From: Stercorarius parasiticus | Lineage: Eukaryota; Chordata; Aves; Charadriiformes; Stercorariidae | Direction of reading: 5' to 3' | DNA length: 64,000 bases | Assembly: GCA_013396915.1 (NCBI GenBank) | Contig: VWZL01001969.1 | Location: 806,001 to 870,000, forward strand | Shown: in pieces, positions 22,957-34,873 of the stretch | Layout of the letters: each line of letters opens with the position of its first letter | Numbering within the stretch: the first letter of the stretch is position 1 | Notes under the pieces: generated by a model | Told to the model about the DNA's origin: nothing | Database searches by the model: none | What the model saw: only the letters and a program-made list of their open reading frames with translations | Program-made: the position numbers and the translations under genes

Positions 22957-23204
22957 AGGTCTTTTTTTCCTAGAATTTCAGTAAAATTTTAAGCAGCTCA
23001 ATGGATGCAGCAATGAATTGCAAAATTTTGAATTTACCATAGAAATTTTTCCAAATAAATTAGAATCTATTTCATTTTATTTGATGGATTTTAACTTTTT
23101 CATTCAGTATGTGTGTGTAGAAATTCATATTGTTTGTGGTCATTATAGACATATAACTATATTTACAATTTCCTCAAAAAATAAATCAAAACAAACAATT
23201 ACAG

Positions 23205-23275
23205 TAGTCTCCCAATTTCACAGATAAGGAAACAGAACCGGAACAGGGATCCAAGCAGATACTTAAAGATCAGGG
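23205..23275 (-). mobile_element. MIR-like SINE remnant
   Basis: CCAATTTCACAGATAAGGAA and ACAGAACCGGAACAGG resemble the reversed MIR 3' region (ATTTTACAGATGAGGAAACTGAGGC type). Only about 40-70 bp aligns by eye, so the ends are approximate. It lies about 140 bp from an oppositely oriented MIR-like piece. Confidence 0.55.
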
Positions 23276-23404
23276 GTGCAGAATAAGTTTAACAGACAGA
23301 ACAACAAGAGAGAGTATAGCTGAAAAGGCAGCTAGGACCAGGTGGTTGGCACAGTCTCACACATCATAATGTCTTACTAAGGAACTTTTGACAAAACCCT
23401 TCAA

Positions 23405-23480
23405 CATTCCCTTTTTTAGGATTCTTATCTATAAAATGGGATGAAAGTACTTCCATGCTTCAGGATGTTACACACAGGGA
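23405..23480 (+). mobile_element. MIR-like SINE remnant
   Basis: GATTCTTATCTATAAAATGG, GATGAAAGTACTTCCATGC and TTCAGGATGTTACACACAGG follow the MIR 3' part (CTCATCTGTAAAATGGGGATAA, ACCTACCTCATAGGGTTGTTG type; these are known forms quoted in pieces). The match is diverged, as expected for an element predating amniote radiation. Confidence 0.6.
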
Positions 23481-24209
23481 AAACCATTTTACCATATGGA
23501 AGCATCTAGTAATTCTGCAAAGAGTGACAGCAGGCACCATGAATATCTTATCTGCTTGAATAAACTGTTTAGTATCATGATCTGTCTTTTATGATATTTC
23601 ACATTCTCAAAGCACTGCCTTAACTTTCAGAAATGCAAACTTTAACTACAGAAAGTGGTAACCAAATTAGAAATGATCTGCATGATCTTTAAGGCATTCC
23701 CACAGTTTAACAGTTGTAAGATACTCTATTTTTATAATAGAAGACTTCCTTTAACACAGAAATATAGCAGTACTTCAGAAGTGCATCAAGTGCTGAAAAA
23801 ACATTCATATTGAAAATACTGTTGTATTGCCCTTTAAATTGCACTACTATAATATAATTACCGGAACTAATTGAGTAGTGCACCCTCATCAATGGGTAAC
23901 TACAAGCTCATTTTTGTCCTGCTGAAACCTCTCAAACACAAATGCAGTGAGACCCGTGAATGCAAAGGTCACTATTTTAAGCATCATCCATTTTAGATAC
24001 TTTTGAAAGGTTCTGAATTTGGAACACAGAAAAATGAGTCCATGAAAAATTGTCAGCTGGAGAGCCAATAACGAAGACACCCAAAACAATTATGAGAAAG
24101 AGCTATTAAAAACTACATTCAAATTCAGGTAAATGAGAATATATAGACAAGTTGATGCTTTTTTCTTTTTTTATTTAACAATTTCTAGTGTAATGATTTA
24201 TCTGTGTTC

Positions 24210-24226
24210 TTTTTTTTTTTTTTTTT
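24210..24226 (+). repeat. Poly(T) run, 17 nt
   Basis: Seventeen T residues (GTTC then T's then GCAAA). On the transcribed minus strand this is a poly(A) run inside the intron. Confidence 0.9.
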
Positions 24227-27200
24227 GCAAAAATCACACAAATGCAACAGGAAATCTGTCAGAAGGAATGAAGGTAAAATAAGATCTTTGCTTGTCACTG
24301 TCTTTGGTATTTTTATCTGGTTCCTCCTTCAACTAACAGGTGGTTAAATCCTGCAATTCTGTTCTTGAGGAAGATAAACAGGATTAGAATAAATTCTCTG
24401 CACACACACATTTGTGATTTAGAAATCTATGGCTGATACCCCAGCTGGAGCCCATCCGCGCCTGGTTCAACGGATCCTGGGACAAGGAATAGCCACTCTA
24501 ACCTGGAAGCCAGAGGGCACAGAGCACGATCTGGCACAGAAGGGCCCCACGCAGCAGTACAGCGGGCTGCTGCTCCCAAACCAACTCTTCTGCTCTGTAC
24601 GTGCACTGGTGCCTTCCCCAGCACATCCTACACTGCCCAGTAACGAATGGCACGACTGAGTCCCTCTATTGTCAGTGGGAACAACACAAGAGAGGAGTGT
24701 AATAATGCAAAGATTGACAGGTTTTCCTTAACATAATAAAAAAAACCCCAAACCACCAAACAAGAAACTGGAGGCTTGTATTAATTTCTCTATGCTTGGC
24801 TTTTCTGAATATGCAAAGAATGGAACATGGTGGGTGAAAACAAAACCAGAAGAAATTCACACTCATGACATTTAGTCTCATATTAAACGTTCATTCTCTG
24901 AGCATTTTAATGACCTTAGAAATATGAAAACTGGGGAAGATTTGAACTGAAAAGCTTTGGTCATTGAAAAATAATTAGTCATCTTCACAGCCTTTTTCAC
25001 CATTCCTATCAATTTCAGAGATAAGACACATATCACGGTACCCCCCCATTTTAATTAGATGGCTAGTGAGCTGCTCCAGAACCAAAACAAGCTGCCAAAT
25101 ACAGTTAAGCAGCCTGCCAGAATATGGCACAATATTACAGAGATTTTCTTTTCACAAAGTGAGATTAAGAATGCAAACCATCCCAGTTGCCTCAGTGAAT
25201 TAGTGGAGAAACTTTAAAACCTAGATTCGCATACGCATTTTAAAAAACAACATTCCAATTTTAAAGTTGCTTTTTGGTGCAAAAATGTTTAGATACCTCA
25301 GCTGGCTGTGGGAGAGGACATCTGATCAGACTTCTCCAGGTGGCGACACGCAACCCATTTTAGTACGTAGGATCCTGAAGCCCGTTCTCAGAGGTGAAGA
25401 TGTCAGACACGGAGCACGTCATGCTAAGGACACCTCTATGTACTACTAGACACGAAATAAGCTGCTCCACACCTCATTAAATCCTTCCATTTAATCTTCA
25501 GTTTTAACAACTGAAGAGTTCAGTTCCTGCTACTTAAAATCTTAAACTTGTAAAACTCTCATGGGGGCATTCCCTCACTCTAAAAATCTGCACTTTAAAA
25601 AATGCAAAATCACTTGCAGTTCCTTTACTGGTCTGTATGTTCAAGAATTCCTGTATGTGGCATATTCGACAAAGCACTAAAATTTGAACATGGAAGAGTT
25701 ATACTGGAATAAAGTAATATTTATTTTGGAGCTGACGGTAAATTGGGAAAACTGTCACAATTTTACACACTAAATTTTACTGGCCAATTTTGTCAATAAG
25801 CCTAAAAAATCCCAAAACAACTACGGCAGTTCTGAAGTAGCAAATATTGTCATAATTTATTTCAGTACTGTCCTATCAATATTTATTTACATTTAATGTA
25901 TTGTCAGATAGTTTGTGGCAGTTTATCACCTAGATTCTTACACTATAAACTCATTTCTGTGGCCAGATAACTAGAAAGCAAGAGATGACTGAAAATTTTG
26001 CCGTATTGTTTATTCAGTTAGACCAACTGGCAGATTTTAATCACCTATTTCAGTATATTGTATCATGGGTCCTGGTCAAAGTGACATTTAACTAACACTC
26101 CTATCTCTATTTGGGAAGATTATTTTATTTGCAGAAAGTAGTTCAATAGTCCAGGTTAACTGCAAGTAAAATGTACTGATAAAGAAGGGAGGAAACTGCA
26201 AGCTTATGTATTGCTAATCACTGCGTGTAAGCAAACTGGTGAACATACGGACTTCCACCCAAGTCAACAGGGCTCTGAAGGACAAAGGGTTTGCTCACAA
26301 AATAAATGATGTAACTAGGACCTACTACGTATAAAGCCATGTATTTGAGTTCTCTAAGCACAGAGGCAATGATGTTTGCCATTTTGCAGCCCAAAAGAGA
26401 AGGTAGGAAGCCATACAAGTATAAATGTTTAAGAGAGGCACTTCCTACAGCTCTTACACTACAAAAGCTATCCATTCTAAGTTTTATTTCAGCATCATCT
26501 TCAATGGAAGGCAAGTTGGTTCATTCTTGTCTAGTAATTTTACTCCTTTCTATTCCCAAATACACTTTAAAGTATGTAAGTCCAGAGATTCTCTTTGCCC
26601 ATGCTTTTTTGACTAAAAGATATTTTGCATGGTTTGTTGTCAGGATTCCAGCTCAACAACTAAAAGATAGCAGACGCTTGCTTTACTTCTCACATGGCTG
26701 CTGAAACGTAAAGAAATCTTGAAGTTTGAACTGGATTATTAACACTCCTTTAATACAGATCATTAAGCAATAAAAATTCACCCTACTTATGCAAATTCAA
26801 TTAAACATCCCAGTTGTCAACACAGACAATTCTGATGCATAAATCAAAAGTCAGGATGGAGGGAAGAAAAAAAAAAGAAGGAAATTCTCTGTGTTATCTT
26901 TTAATCTTTATCTAGGCTGAAATACAAACAAAGCTTTTGGGAGAGAAGCAACTGCCTGATGCCTCTCTGTTGAATTTAACTGTAGGAAGGAATTGCAAGC
27001 CCTTCAGACAAATCTCTTCCTCAGACAACACGCTAATCTTAACAATCTACTGCTAAGAGCCGCAATAAAGAAGGCTGTCATCAATCCTACTTCAGTGGTG
27101 TAATATGGAGATGCTCCGCTAGCATGACACAGACACACTGTACACACAAAATAGCACTGCAGTCAAGAGCAAAACAGTATATTAAGTTAGCTGTGGGGTC

Positions 27201-28385
27201 TAAGTCATTAAGTAAAAATTACAATGAAATGTGAGTCTTAGTAACAAATTTCCTTTGTTCTGTGGCTTCTAATTAAGTAGTAGCTTTTAAAGCAGTAGTT
27301 CTAAATAAACCTTCACGGAAACACATAATGCTGATTCGCTAACAAAAACATTTTAAAACTGTTACAGTTTTCTTCCAGTTGCATAGCCTTGACAACAGGT
27401 AGCAGTAGGAAATCCTACTCAGCAATTCACAAGACCAAGAAGATTGTAACAGCTTCCCTCAAGGATGCAGAGTAAAAGAAAAACCAGCAAATTATTGACA
27501 TACCACACTACTTTGCCTCTCTCCAATTTTAGAGTAATTGGCTTGACACATCTACTCCTAATTGTGATCAAAGTAATAGAAAACTTCCAATCCTGTCTCT
27601 ATGAGATGAGCTTAATTTGTTTCGACAAAAAATACTCCAGGTAACATCAGAAAAAACATGGTGATAAGACAGGGGGATATTACAAAGTTGTACATTGATA
27701 TTTACAACATGCAACCATGTCAATAAAGCTAAAATACATGAATTAGTATTTTGTGTTCCATGCACAACTACTCCAAGGAGCAAGCTCCTGAAAAGTGGTA
27801 AAAAAATATCCCAGTATAAAACCCTCCATGTCAAGCAGCATACACCTCTTCTTTTAACATACAAAGGGCTTTTGCTGTTGCTCTTTTGGGGTTGTTTTTT
27901 TTTCTGTTATGCAGGCTTATTGTTAGCATGAAACAGCATCAAAACTAACAAGAAAATTTCTACATTTCACTATACAGGCAATGTTTAAAGCAGAGCTGAC
28001 ATGTACCTGACTTGCAATCAAAATGACTTTTCAGTGGAAGACCCTAAGCACTAACAATCCATGGAGTCATCTAAAATATCCTGACTTAATTTTTCTAAAA
28101 CGATAAGCATAGTCTCTGAAAATCCATTCTCAAGTTTTCTGCCAGTAGCACTTCTGAAAATGGAGCTAATTTTAAAAGGGTTAACATGTTTTCTACAATC
28201 ATGACACCAACAGTTCTAAAAATTTTTGTTGGCAATGATGTATTTCTAAAAACATTGCTTCAGATTATTTAAAGTGAAAAAACACACACATACATTTTTA
28301 TCATTCTTAGATCCTCATCTGCTCTGCTTTTAGAGGTCAGCCAGCATCTAGTCATTCTCTGGCTCTGTGCATAAAGTAATGATGC

Positions 28386-28399
28386 TTTTTTTTTTTTTT
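28386..28399 (+). repeat. Poly(T) run, 14 nt
   Basis: Fourteen T residues in AT-rich intron sequence with no associated element. Confidence 0.85.
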
Positions 28400-29667
28400 A
28401 ATTTGTAAATCATGTTGAGAATACTTGCTTATTTATAAAAAGAGAAACATAGAATTACTAATACCAGAATGCCGGACTTGTACTTAAAAAATCCAGTGGT
28501 CTGAATTTGTAGTTACCAACCCTGATCCTTGAGTCTGAGATAAACTTATTAGAACTGGTAGCTTTGTAACACTACTGTAGCATTTCATACTGGCCAAAGC
28601 TGTCTTGCTCACTATTCTCACTGTGCTGGACTTACTGCTTCCCTTATTGGCAATGAAAGGCTTTGAACTTTCTTGGCCTGATGCACCAGTACGGCTTTCA
28701 GTCCGATTCCCTCAATGACGCAAACACCACTGCCCCTAGTGATTTCAGCTGCCAGCTGCCTGATGAGGAAAAGATGTTCCTTTTGGAAAGCCTTCCAAGC
28801 CAAAATAGGTGTTTCATATTCAATTACAGCTGTAATTATGTTAACTTATTCACTGCTTTTGATGACCTCTCAGCCTCCCTCCCATGTAAGACACCCTTTT
28901 AAGTTTACAAGTTATTGTATTATTTTCCCTGCACTGCTTTTACTCATCTTTTCTTTCCAGCTGCGCAGTGGTCAGAGCCATACTACAATGTTAAGTATGC
29001 TTCGCAGCAAACAGAAATTGCAGCAAGTTCAATCAGCCACTTTAAGAGAAAATCAAGAATAAAATCAGCAGTGTAAAACTAATGTAAATGATCTGAAGTT
29101 AATGTGTACAAGCACAGAATTTAGATATCTTTGTAGCGATGTTTATAGAAGAGTCTAATATATATTCTCCCTCTACCTCAAGCAGGTCAACTCTCAACTT
29201 AGAAAATATTATTGCAACATTCAAACAAGGAGACTATATCACTACATTAAATAATATCATATGAGAAAAGTCACCTTTGGAAAGTGGAAAAAGCAAGCTA
29301 CTTTTTATTGACTGGGCATCCTGGTAAACTAGGGTCCAAAATAAGCCACTTCATTAATAACTTGGTAATTGCTTCTGACAAATTACTGCTTTTGTTGAAA
29401 ATGAGGTGTTTACTCAACAGCAAACACAATCAAGGATTAAAAGGTCCTTATCAGGAGTTAGTAAGTAAATACGATGGCAAGAACTTTAAATAAAACTGTG
29501 ATTTTTGTTGATGTACATTACTCAATGGAAATTATTTTCTCAATTCTTTCTGTTATTCTATGTCAGAGAGCAACGTGCAACAGTCATTATTTGATCCACA
29601 TCTTTGATGTTCTTTAATAAAAGTTTGCAGCTCTATACTGACGGAAGTGGAATAAATGAATTCTTAA

Positions 29668-29727
29668 GTTCTACTGAGAACTTGTATTCTGTTCTATTCT
29701 AATGTTCTATTGAGAACTTCTACTGGG
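29668..29727 (+). repeat. Imperfect tandem duplication
   Basis: TTCTACTGAGAACTT recurs 36 bp later as TTCTATTGAGAACTT with one mismatch. The spacer itself contains repeated TTCTATTCT-like pieces. Confidence 0.7.
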
Positions 29728-30018
29728 AAATTGTGAAAACAGGCGTTGACATTTGGGAACTGTAGTATTGAACACAGACCAGGTGACTCATTTCACAACA
29801 GGTAGCACAGAAAACGGTCCTAAAGAGAAAAGTTAATGGAGACAGCTAGAAGAATATATGCATGAAACAAATAAAAAAATTTTATAAATACTCAGTAAAA
29901 TTAGATATTTAAAATTAATTCAAATTGGCTGAACATGCCAATTCTGGTTCCCTTTATAATTCAGGTTCCACCTATCTAAAATACACTGTCTTTACCTTTT
30001 ATTGACACAATTAGTTTG

Positions 30019-30046
30019 GCTAATTCAGACAGGAGTCTGAATTAGC
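30019..30046. repeat. Perfect inverted repeat, 12-bp arms, 4-nt loop
   Basis: GCTAATTCAGAC, loop AGGA, then GTCTGAATTAGC. The geometry is the same as at 12705-12732 but the sequence is unrelated. It lies in the long upstream intron. Confidence 0.9.
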
Positions 30047-32509
30047 ATTGAGCAATACACAGATTCTTATTTTTATGCGTTAAGAAAAGGTTAAATATTT
30101 ACTGTAGCTTTGATTATTTGCAATTTTGGATCTAGCATTAGTCACACTAGAATAGCTTGACCTTTAACACCGTGTGATGTTCAGATGAGCTCTCAGAAAA
30201 GCCATTCTACTGGTGCTAAATTTTTTTTTAATTTCTGTCTTGCAGCTGACCTGAAGTAGATGCACAGCATCTGCTTCCTCTCAGCACCATTTTCAATTCA
30301 TACAGTTCCCTACCAAAAAATATACTTTCTACCAAAAAAAAATCTCACTTCAAAAACACAGCTTTAAACAAAGAACCTCAAATACTTTATTACCTTCATA
30401 TGACTATTGGAAAGAAAAATTTTTGTTCCTCTACAATGAGACAAATGGTTTGGGCTGTTTTGAAATATAAAATACTACTCTGTCACCTTTTCTAGGCCCT
30501 TTTCAAGGCAAACCCACTGACAACGACAAAGGCTCATCTCTCTGTGTGATTAGCCTCCCTCTTCTATACCACGGTATTTACAAAATCTTGTTGACCACAC
30601 TTCTATATAGTTCCTGTAGCTTGAGGAAGAATAACCATTGCCATTGGATAAACAAGGAGAGAAATGACAAACAATCACAAAATGTCAATGTGGTTATAGA
30701 CCTGTTTATTCTGTCTCATTTTAATATAGAATTTGTCATTAAAATCAGGTCTTATCTAGCGCCCAACAAAAATCAATGGAATGACTTCAACTGATCTTAG
30801 CACACACTGGACCAGATCTACAGTTCATTTAGAAATATTATTTTGTTATTATTCATTTTCCATGTACTAAGTATGTATACCTACGTAAATGGATTTATAA
30901 CCTTTTCTAAAAGTTCATTAAAACCTACTAAAAGTGAAGCAGTGTCCTAATTCACTCGTGAAGGAAGCTCACTACAAAGCTCTAGACTTAAAGATCTTCA
31001 AAGAAAATGTCTCATTTTTGAAGCTAATCTACTCTAACAAAATGAAAGCACTTACACTCTTTCAATATTACTTAAGCCCTATGCCTGAATACCAATGTTT
31101 CGGTAGTTCTTCCACAAAAACTTGAGAACATTTTCAATTCCTTTTAAAATTAAGTTTAAGAAGAAATTCTGATCCATAGGCAAAAAAAATGTCAAAGCAC
31201 ATCAGAAAGGTACTGGTTCATCCTTCAACTTCAAAAGAAATACTTAAGAATCCACCTAAAAGTTTATCACAGCAAGGATTATGAAAATATCTTTTCTTTC
31301 TTAAAGAAACACTAATGTAGCTTGAAGGAAAATATGTAACTACCTTTTATTTTACAACCAGACAGAAATGTTGACTGAATAAAAATATCTAGAAACAGCA
31401 TCAAAGAAAACCCTGTATAATGTTACTACACAGATCTGTATAATTATTAAACATGTTGTAAGACAAAGAAATGTCTGCATAGCATGTTCTGCAGAGAAGA
31501 TGACCTGCTTTCCAGGAGAATTTGGTCAATTAATTGTATACCTTTTACGTTACTTCAAAGATGCAAGTCCTCTCTTTATTACAGATTTTAGTATAACGTG
31601 TTCTTGTGACACATAATGACATTATTAGAACATGAAACTTAAACAAGTATGTATTCTTGTATTTCCTTTGCTTTTTGGAACTACTGCAGAGCTAGCACCA
31701 CCTCCAAAGCTGCTCAAATAACAAAAAACACAGAGAAAACAACTGGCCAAAAGCAATCCCTCAGCCCCTATGCATTACTAAGAACTTGAGAAGCTGCAAT
31801 GAAGCATAATTCACATTGAATCAAAACAAATGCGAACTAGTCATTTCTACATATCTTCCAACCAAAAAAAAAGGACCATCTTAGCACAGCAAAGTAAGAC
31901 ATGCTTCCATGTGCTTTCCATGTATATGGAGGAACAAATACATACACAGTGGGAAGATGGAAAGTAAACCAAACTGAGCTGACAGATGTGGCAACGTACT
32001 ACATTTGTAGAAACACGGAACAGTGTAATACTGAGCTAGTCTGTGGGATAAGCTGGAAGAAGCAGAGTTGGCCTGAAACATCAAAGAGCAAGATGGAATA
32101 GTCACACTGTCAACATCCATCACCAGCAGATCCTTCCTCAGGTCCTAGCTTTGTGTCATCAGCAGAAAACGCTTCAAATGGGGGAAAGCAAAGGGAATCA
32201 TACAGAGGCTTAAACAAAGTCTTCAACCTCAAGCACACAAAGCCAGCTACTCCTTTTCCTACCTAATACAATATATGCCGCCAAAGCAAAACAAGAGAAG
32301 CAACATTCAGCTGGTTAAGGTGCAAGTTCAAAATAATAGACAAGGTGTTGGCTTCAGCCTGGGCAAGCCTAAGACTTCTGCTTCATCCATTTATGACACA
32401 TCTTCAGCTGTTGCCATGACAACACTGACATCTCCCCATGCTGTGAAGTGCTCTTAGTTTAAATATTGTATAAATGAACATAAATCTTTCATATATCTCA
32501 TGCAGCTAT

Positions 32510-32570
32510 TGTTTGTGAAATGGGGGCAGTATTCCTCTTCTCCGTTTTGTTAGAGGAAGAAATATTATAC
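32510..32570 (+). mobile_element. Possible MIR 3' remnant
   Basis: TTGTGAAATGGGGGCAGTAT followed by TCCTCTTCTCCGTTTTGTTA and GAGGAAG loosely follows the MIR 3' segment after CTCATCTGTAAAATGGGG. It is short and diverged, and chance similarity is possible. Confidence 0.3.
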
Positions 32571-34845
32571 AAATCAGTCATATCGTTATTCACTGAACAC
32601 TGAAAAATTTCAATAGCCCAACCCAGCATAACATCAGTATTTTTTATGAAAAGCAATATAGTAAGGCTCCCTGTATCTTGAGTGCAGGAAAGGACGGTTT
32701 CCAAAAATTTTCTGTCCTGAAAAATTCAGATGTGTTGGAAAACAAGACCTCCGTGATAACTTATTTTCCATGTAGAAACTTAAGCTAGCTCAGGTAAAAG
32801 AATTTTTTAAAATGTTTCCATCTTCTAAGTGAGCATTTTGCAGAGATTTCCAATAAATAGTTTTTGATCTTTTAATTTTAATTCCTTTTGGATGTCATTC
32901 ATGAACACTGAAAATTTTCTTAGGATAACAACACTCACATCTGTCTTTAGCTGAGTTTCAAAGCACAAACATGATGCCATACTTTCTCTCAGGGCATTCT
33001 GCGCTTGAGAGTAAGTAAAAATCCTTATAGACAAGGTACAGTTTCTATTATCACATACATGTAAACCTGCAAACAGCAATTCCATTATTTTCAATCCTAA
33101 ATTTATAAAAATATTTGAGATAAATCTAGAAATAAATTAGATCTTCCTACTTTTCTATTTGATTCAAGAAATTTTAGAACACAAACACAAAAAGAACAGT
33201 CAGCCCTTTTTAAAAAAAAACAGTACTTTTCCACTGTAAAGGCCTATGAAGACATTCACGTAGGCATTATGATGTAAAACTGGCACCCAGTTCATATGCC
33301 ATTATCACTTTATGTCACTGCTTTTGATACCGATTGGTTGTTTTAATAGGGTCATCTCCTAGGGGGTGGACCTATGTCTTTGCAGACAGAGCTGATAATT
33401 TCCATCCACATTGGTACAAAACAAGGGTGAGTTTATTTAGGGCTGAATGTAGCTCATAGGATTGGGAGTGCGCATACTGCACCAGACACTGCTAACATCA
33501 GACACAGTGTGTTTTGACTACCCCAATAAATCCACATCCTTCAGATCCTTTGCCCACAACAGAAATCAGCCTCTTCTGTGAGCTCTCTATCCTGCGCCCT
33601 TCTCTCCATACAGAGAATAGGGAGCTTCTACTAACATCTCGTAACATACATGTAAATATTCTATTACTTTATATACAGATATTCCAGAATAAGATGACAC
33701 TGGGGAGGAGGGCATTTTTGTTTGCAAATACACAGCAATGTTGTAATGACCTATAAGGAAATGCATGAGATAAGATCAGGCTCATCTTTAATCACGCCCT
33801 GTATTTTCTTTATAGACAGGCAGATAGATAAATATCTCATCTTCTCATTTTTCTTTTAGGTTCACTTTTTGTGGCTGCTGTAGCATTTAAATAGAGTTAA
33901 TCAGTTCCCTCCGGAGTAAAGGCGAGTACTATAAACAGAGCTGCATGGCTCAAGGGATGTTCAGCAAATGTGTTCAATCAACACTTGCTCCTTCTGGAAT
34001 AAAGAGGATGTGCCTCCGCATCAGATTTAGCCCTTGTATACTGTTTGAATAGTGCGGCAGTCTCTATCTAAGCCATAATATGATTTAGATTGAGGGGAAA
34101 AGGGCATAGGGTTATTCTAAAACTGTACTGCAACGCCCAGTTTTCATCTAATGAGGATTATCTAATTTACATCTGAAAACCTGTACCTACTGTAAATGTA
34201 CAAGTTACAAAAGAAGGTGTGTGCAGGGCTGGAGCTGCTGGTGGGAAGGCAGGATTTAAATTTACTCTGCTAGGACTCTCATTCTATATGAGCATGTTCA
34301 TTATTAACACTAGAATAATGGTTTTATTAAGAAAATGAATAAAATCTTGAATCACAATATTATCCTCTTTTCTGATTAATGTACATACCTCTAAGTTAAT
34401 TATAATTGAAAACAGCAAGCTTACAAGCATAGCATTTGCTGGCACATGAGGTGGTGTGCTGCTTTAAACGGTGATAATGATAGATAAGTCATTAAATTGT
34501 AATATGCATTAAAGAAAGGATTCCTATGAATGTCATCAATAAGTATCAAATAGTAGTTCTGATGCTGTAAACACTCACAGGAACTGGCAATTTCAGCCAT
34601 GTTTAATATCTCATTTAAACCGGTAAGATTATCCAAATTCTCACAAGTAACTCTCTCTCTCTCATTATTTTAGTACATTATAGGTTAATTATGAAAAGAT
34701 TTGGAGCCTTCCTGACCTATCACTTTACATCCCTGAAATCCATTAGGGAAAGATAACACAGGGCCATTGTTGCACGCACATAGGTTCCTTTCATCTCTAG
34801 AGCTAAGTTGTATGACTCCAATTTCTCATTAATTAGATAATCTTT

Positions 34846-34873
34846 CAGAGGATTATTTCCTAATTATCCTCTG
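34846..34873. repeat. 8-bp inverted repeat around TAAT motifs
   Basis: CAGAGGAT, then TATTTCCTAATT, then ATCCTCTG. Nearby sequence has TTAATTAG and two GGATTA/TAATTA-type homeodomain-like cores. Binding is only inferred; such motifs are common in AT-rich DNA. Confidence 0.6.

Larger units (their letters stand above)
19568..23204. other. Intron sequence with one GC-rich, multi-frame-open patch
   Basis: Around 20519-20769 all three plus frames and one minus frame lack stops. The segment is GC-richer with several CpGs (GTGCGCAG, GATGCGCAG, GGGCGCTG). No domain is recognisable in any translation. Apart from this and the inverted repeat at 21868, nothing is seen. Confidence 0.55.
23481..30018. 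other. Intron sequence without recognisable genes
   Basis: A GC-richer island at 24430-24660 (CCAGCTGGAGCCCATCCGCG) is open on both strands but unrecognised. The 121-codon frame at 26339-26704 and the 115-codon frame at 28715-29062 have no known domain and lie within what chance allows in a region this size. Confidence 0.55.
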
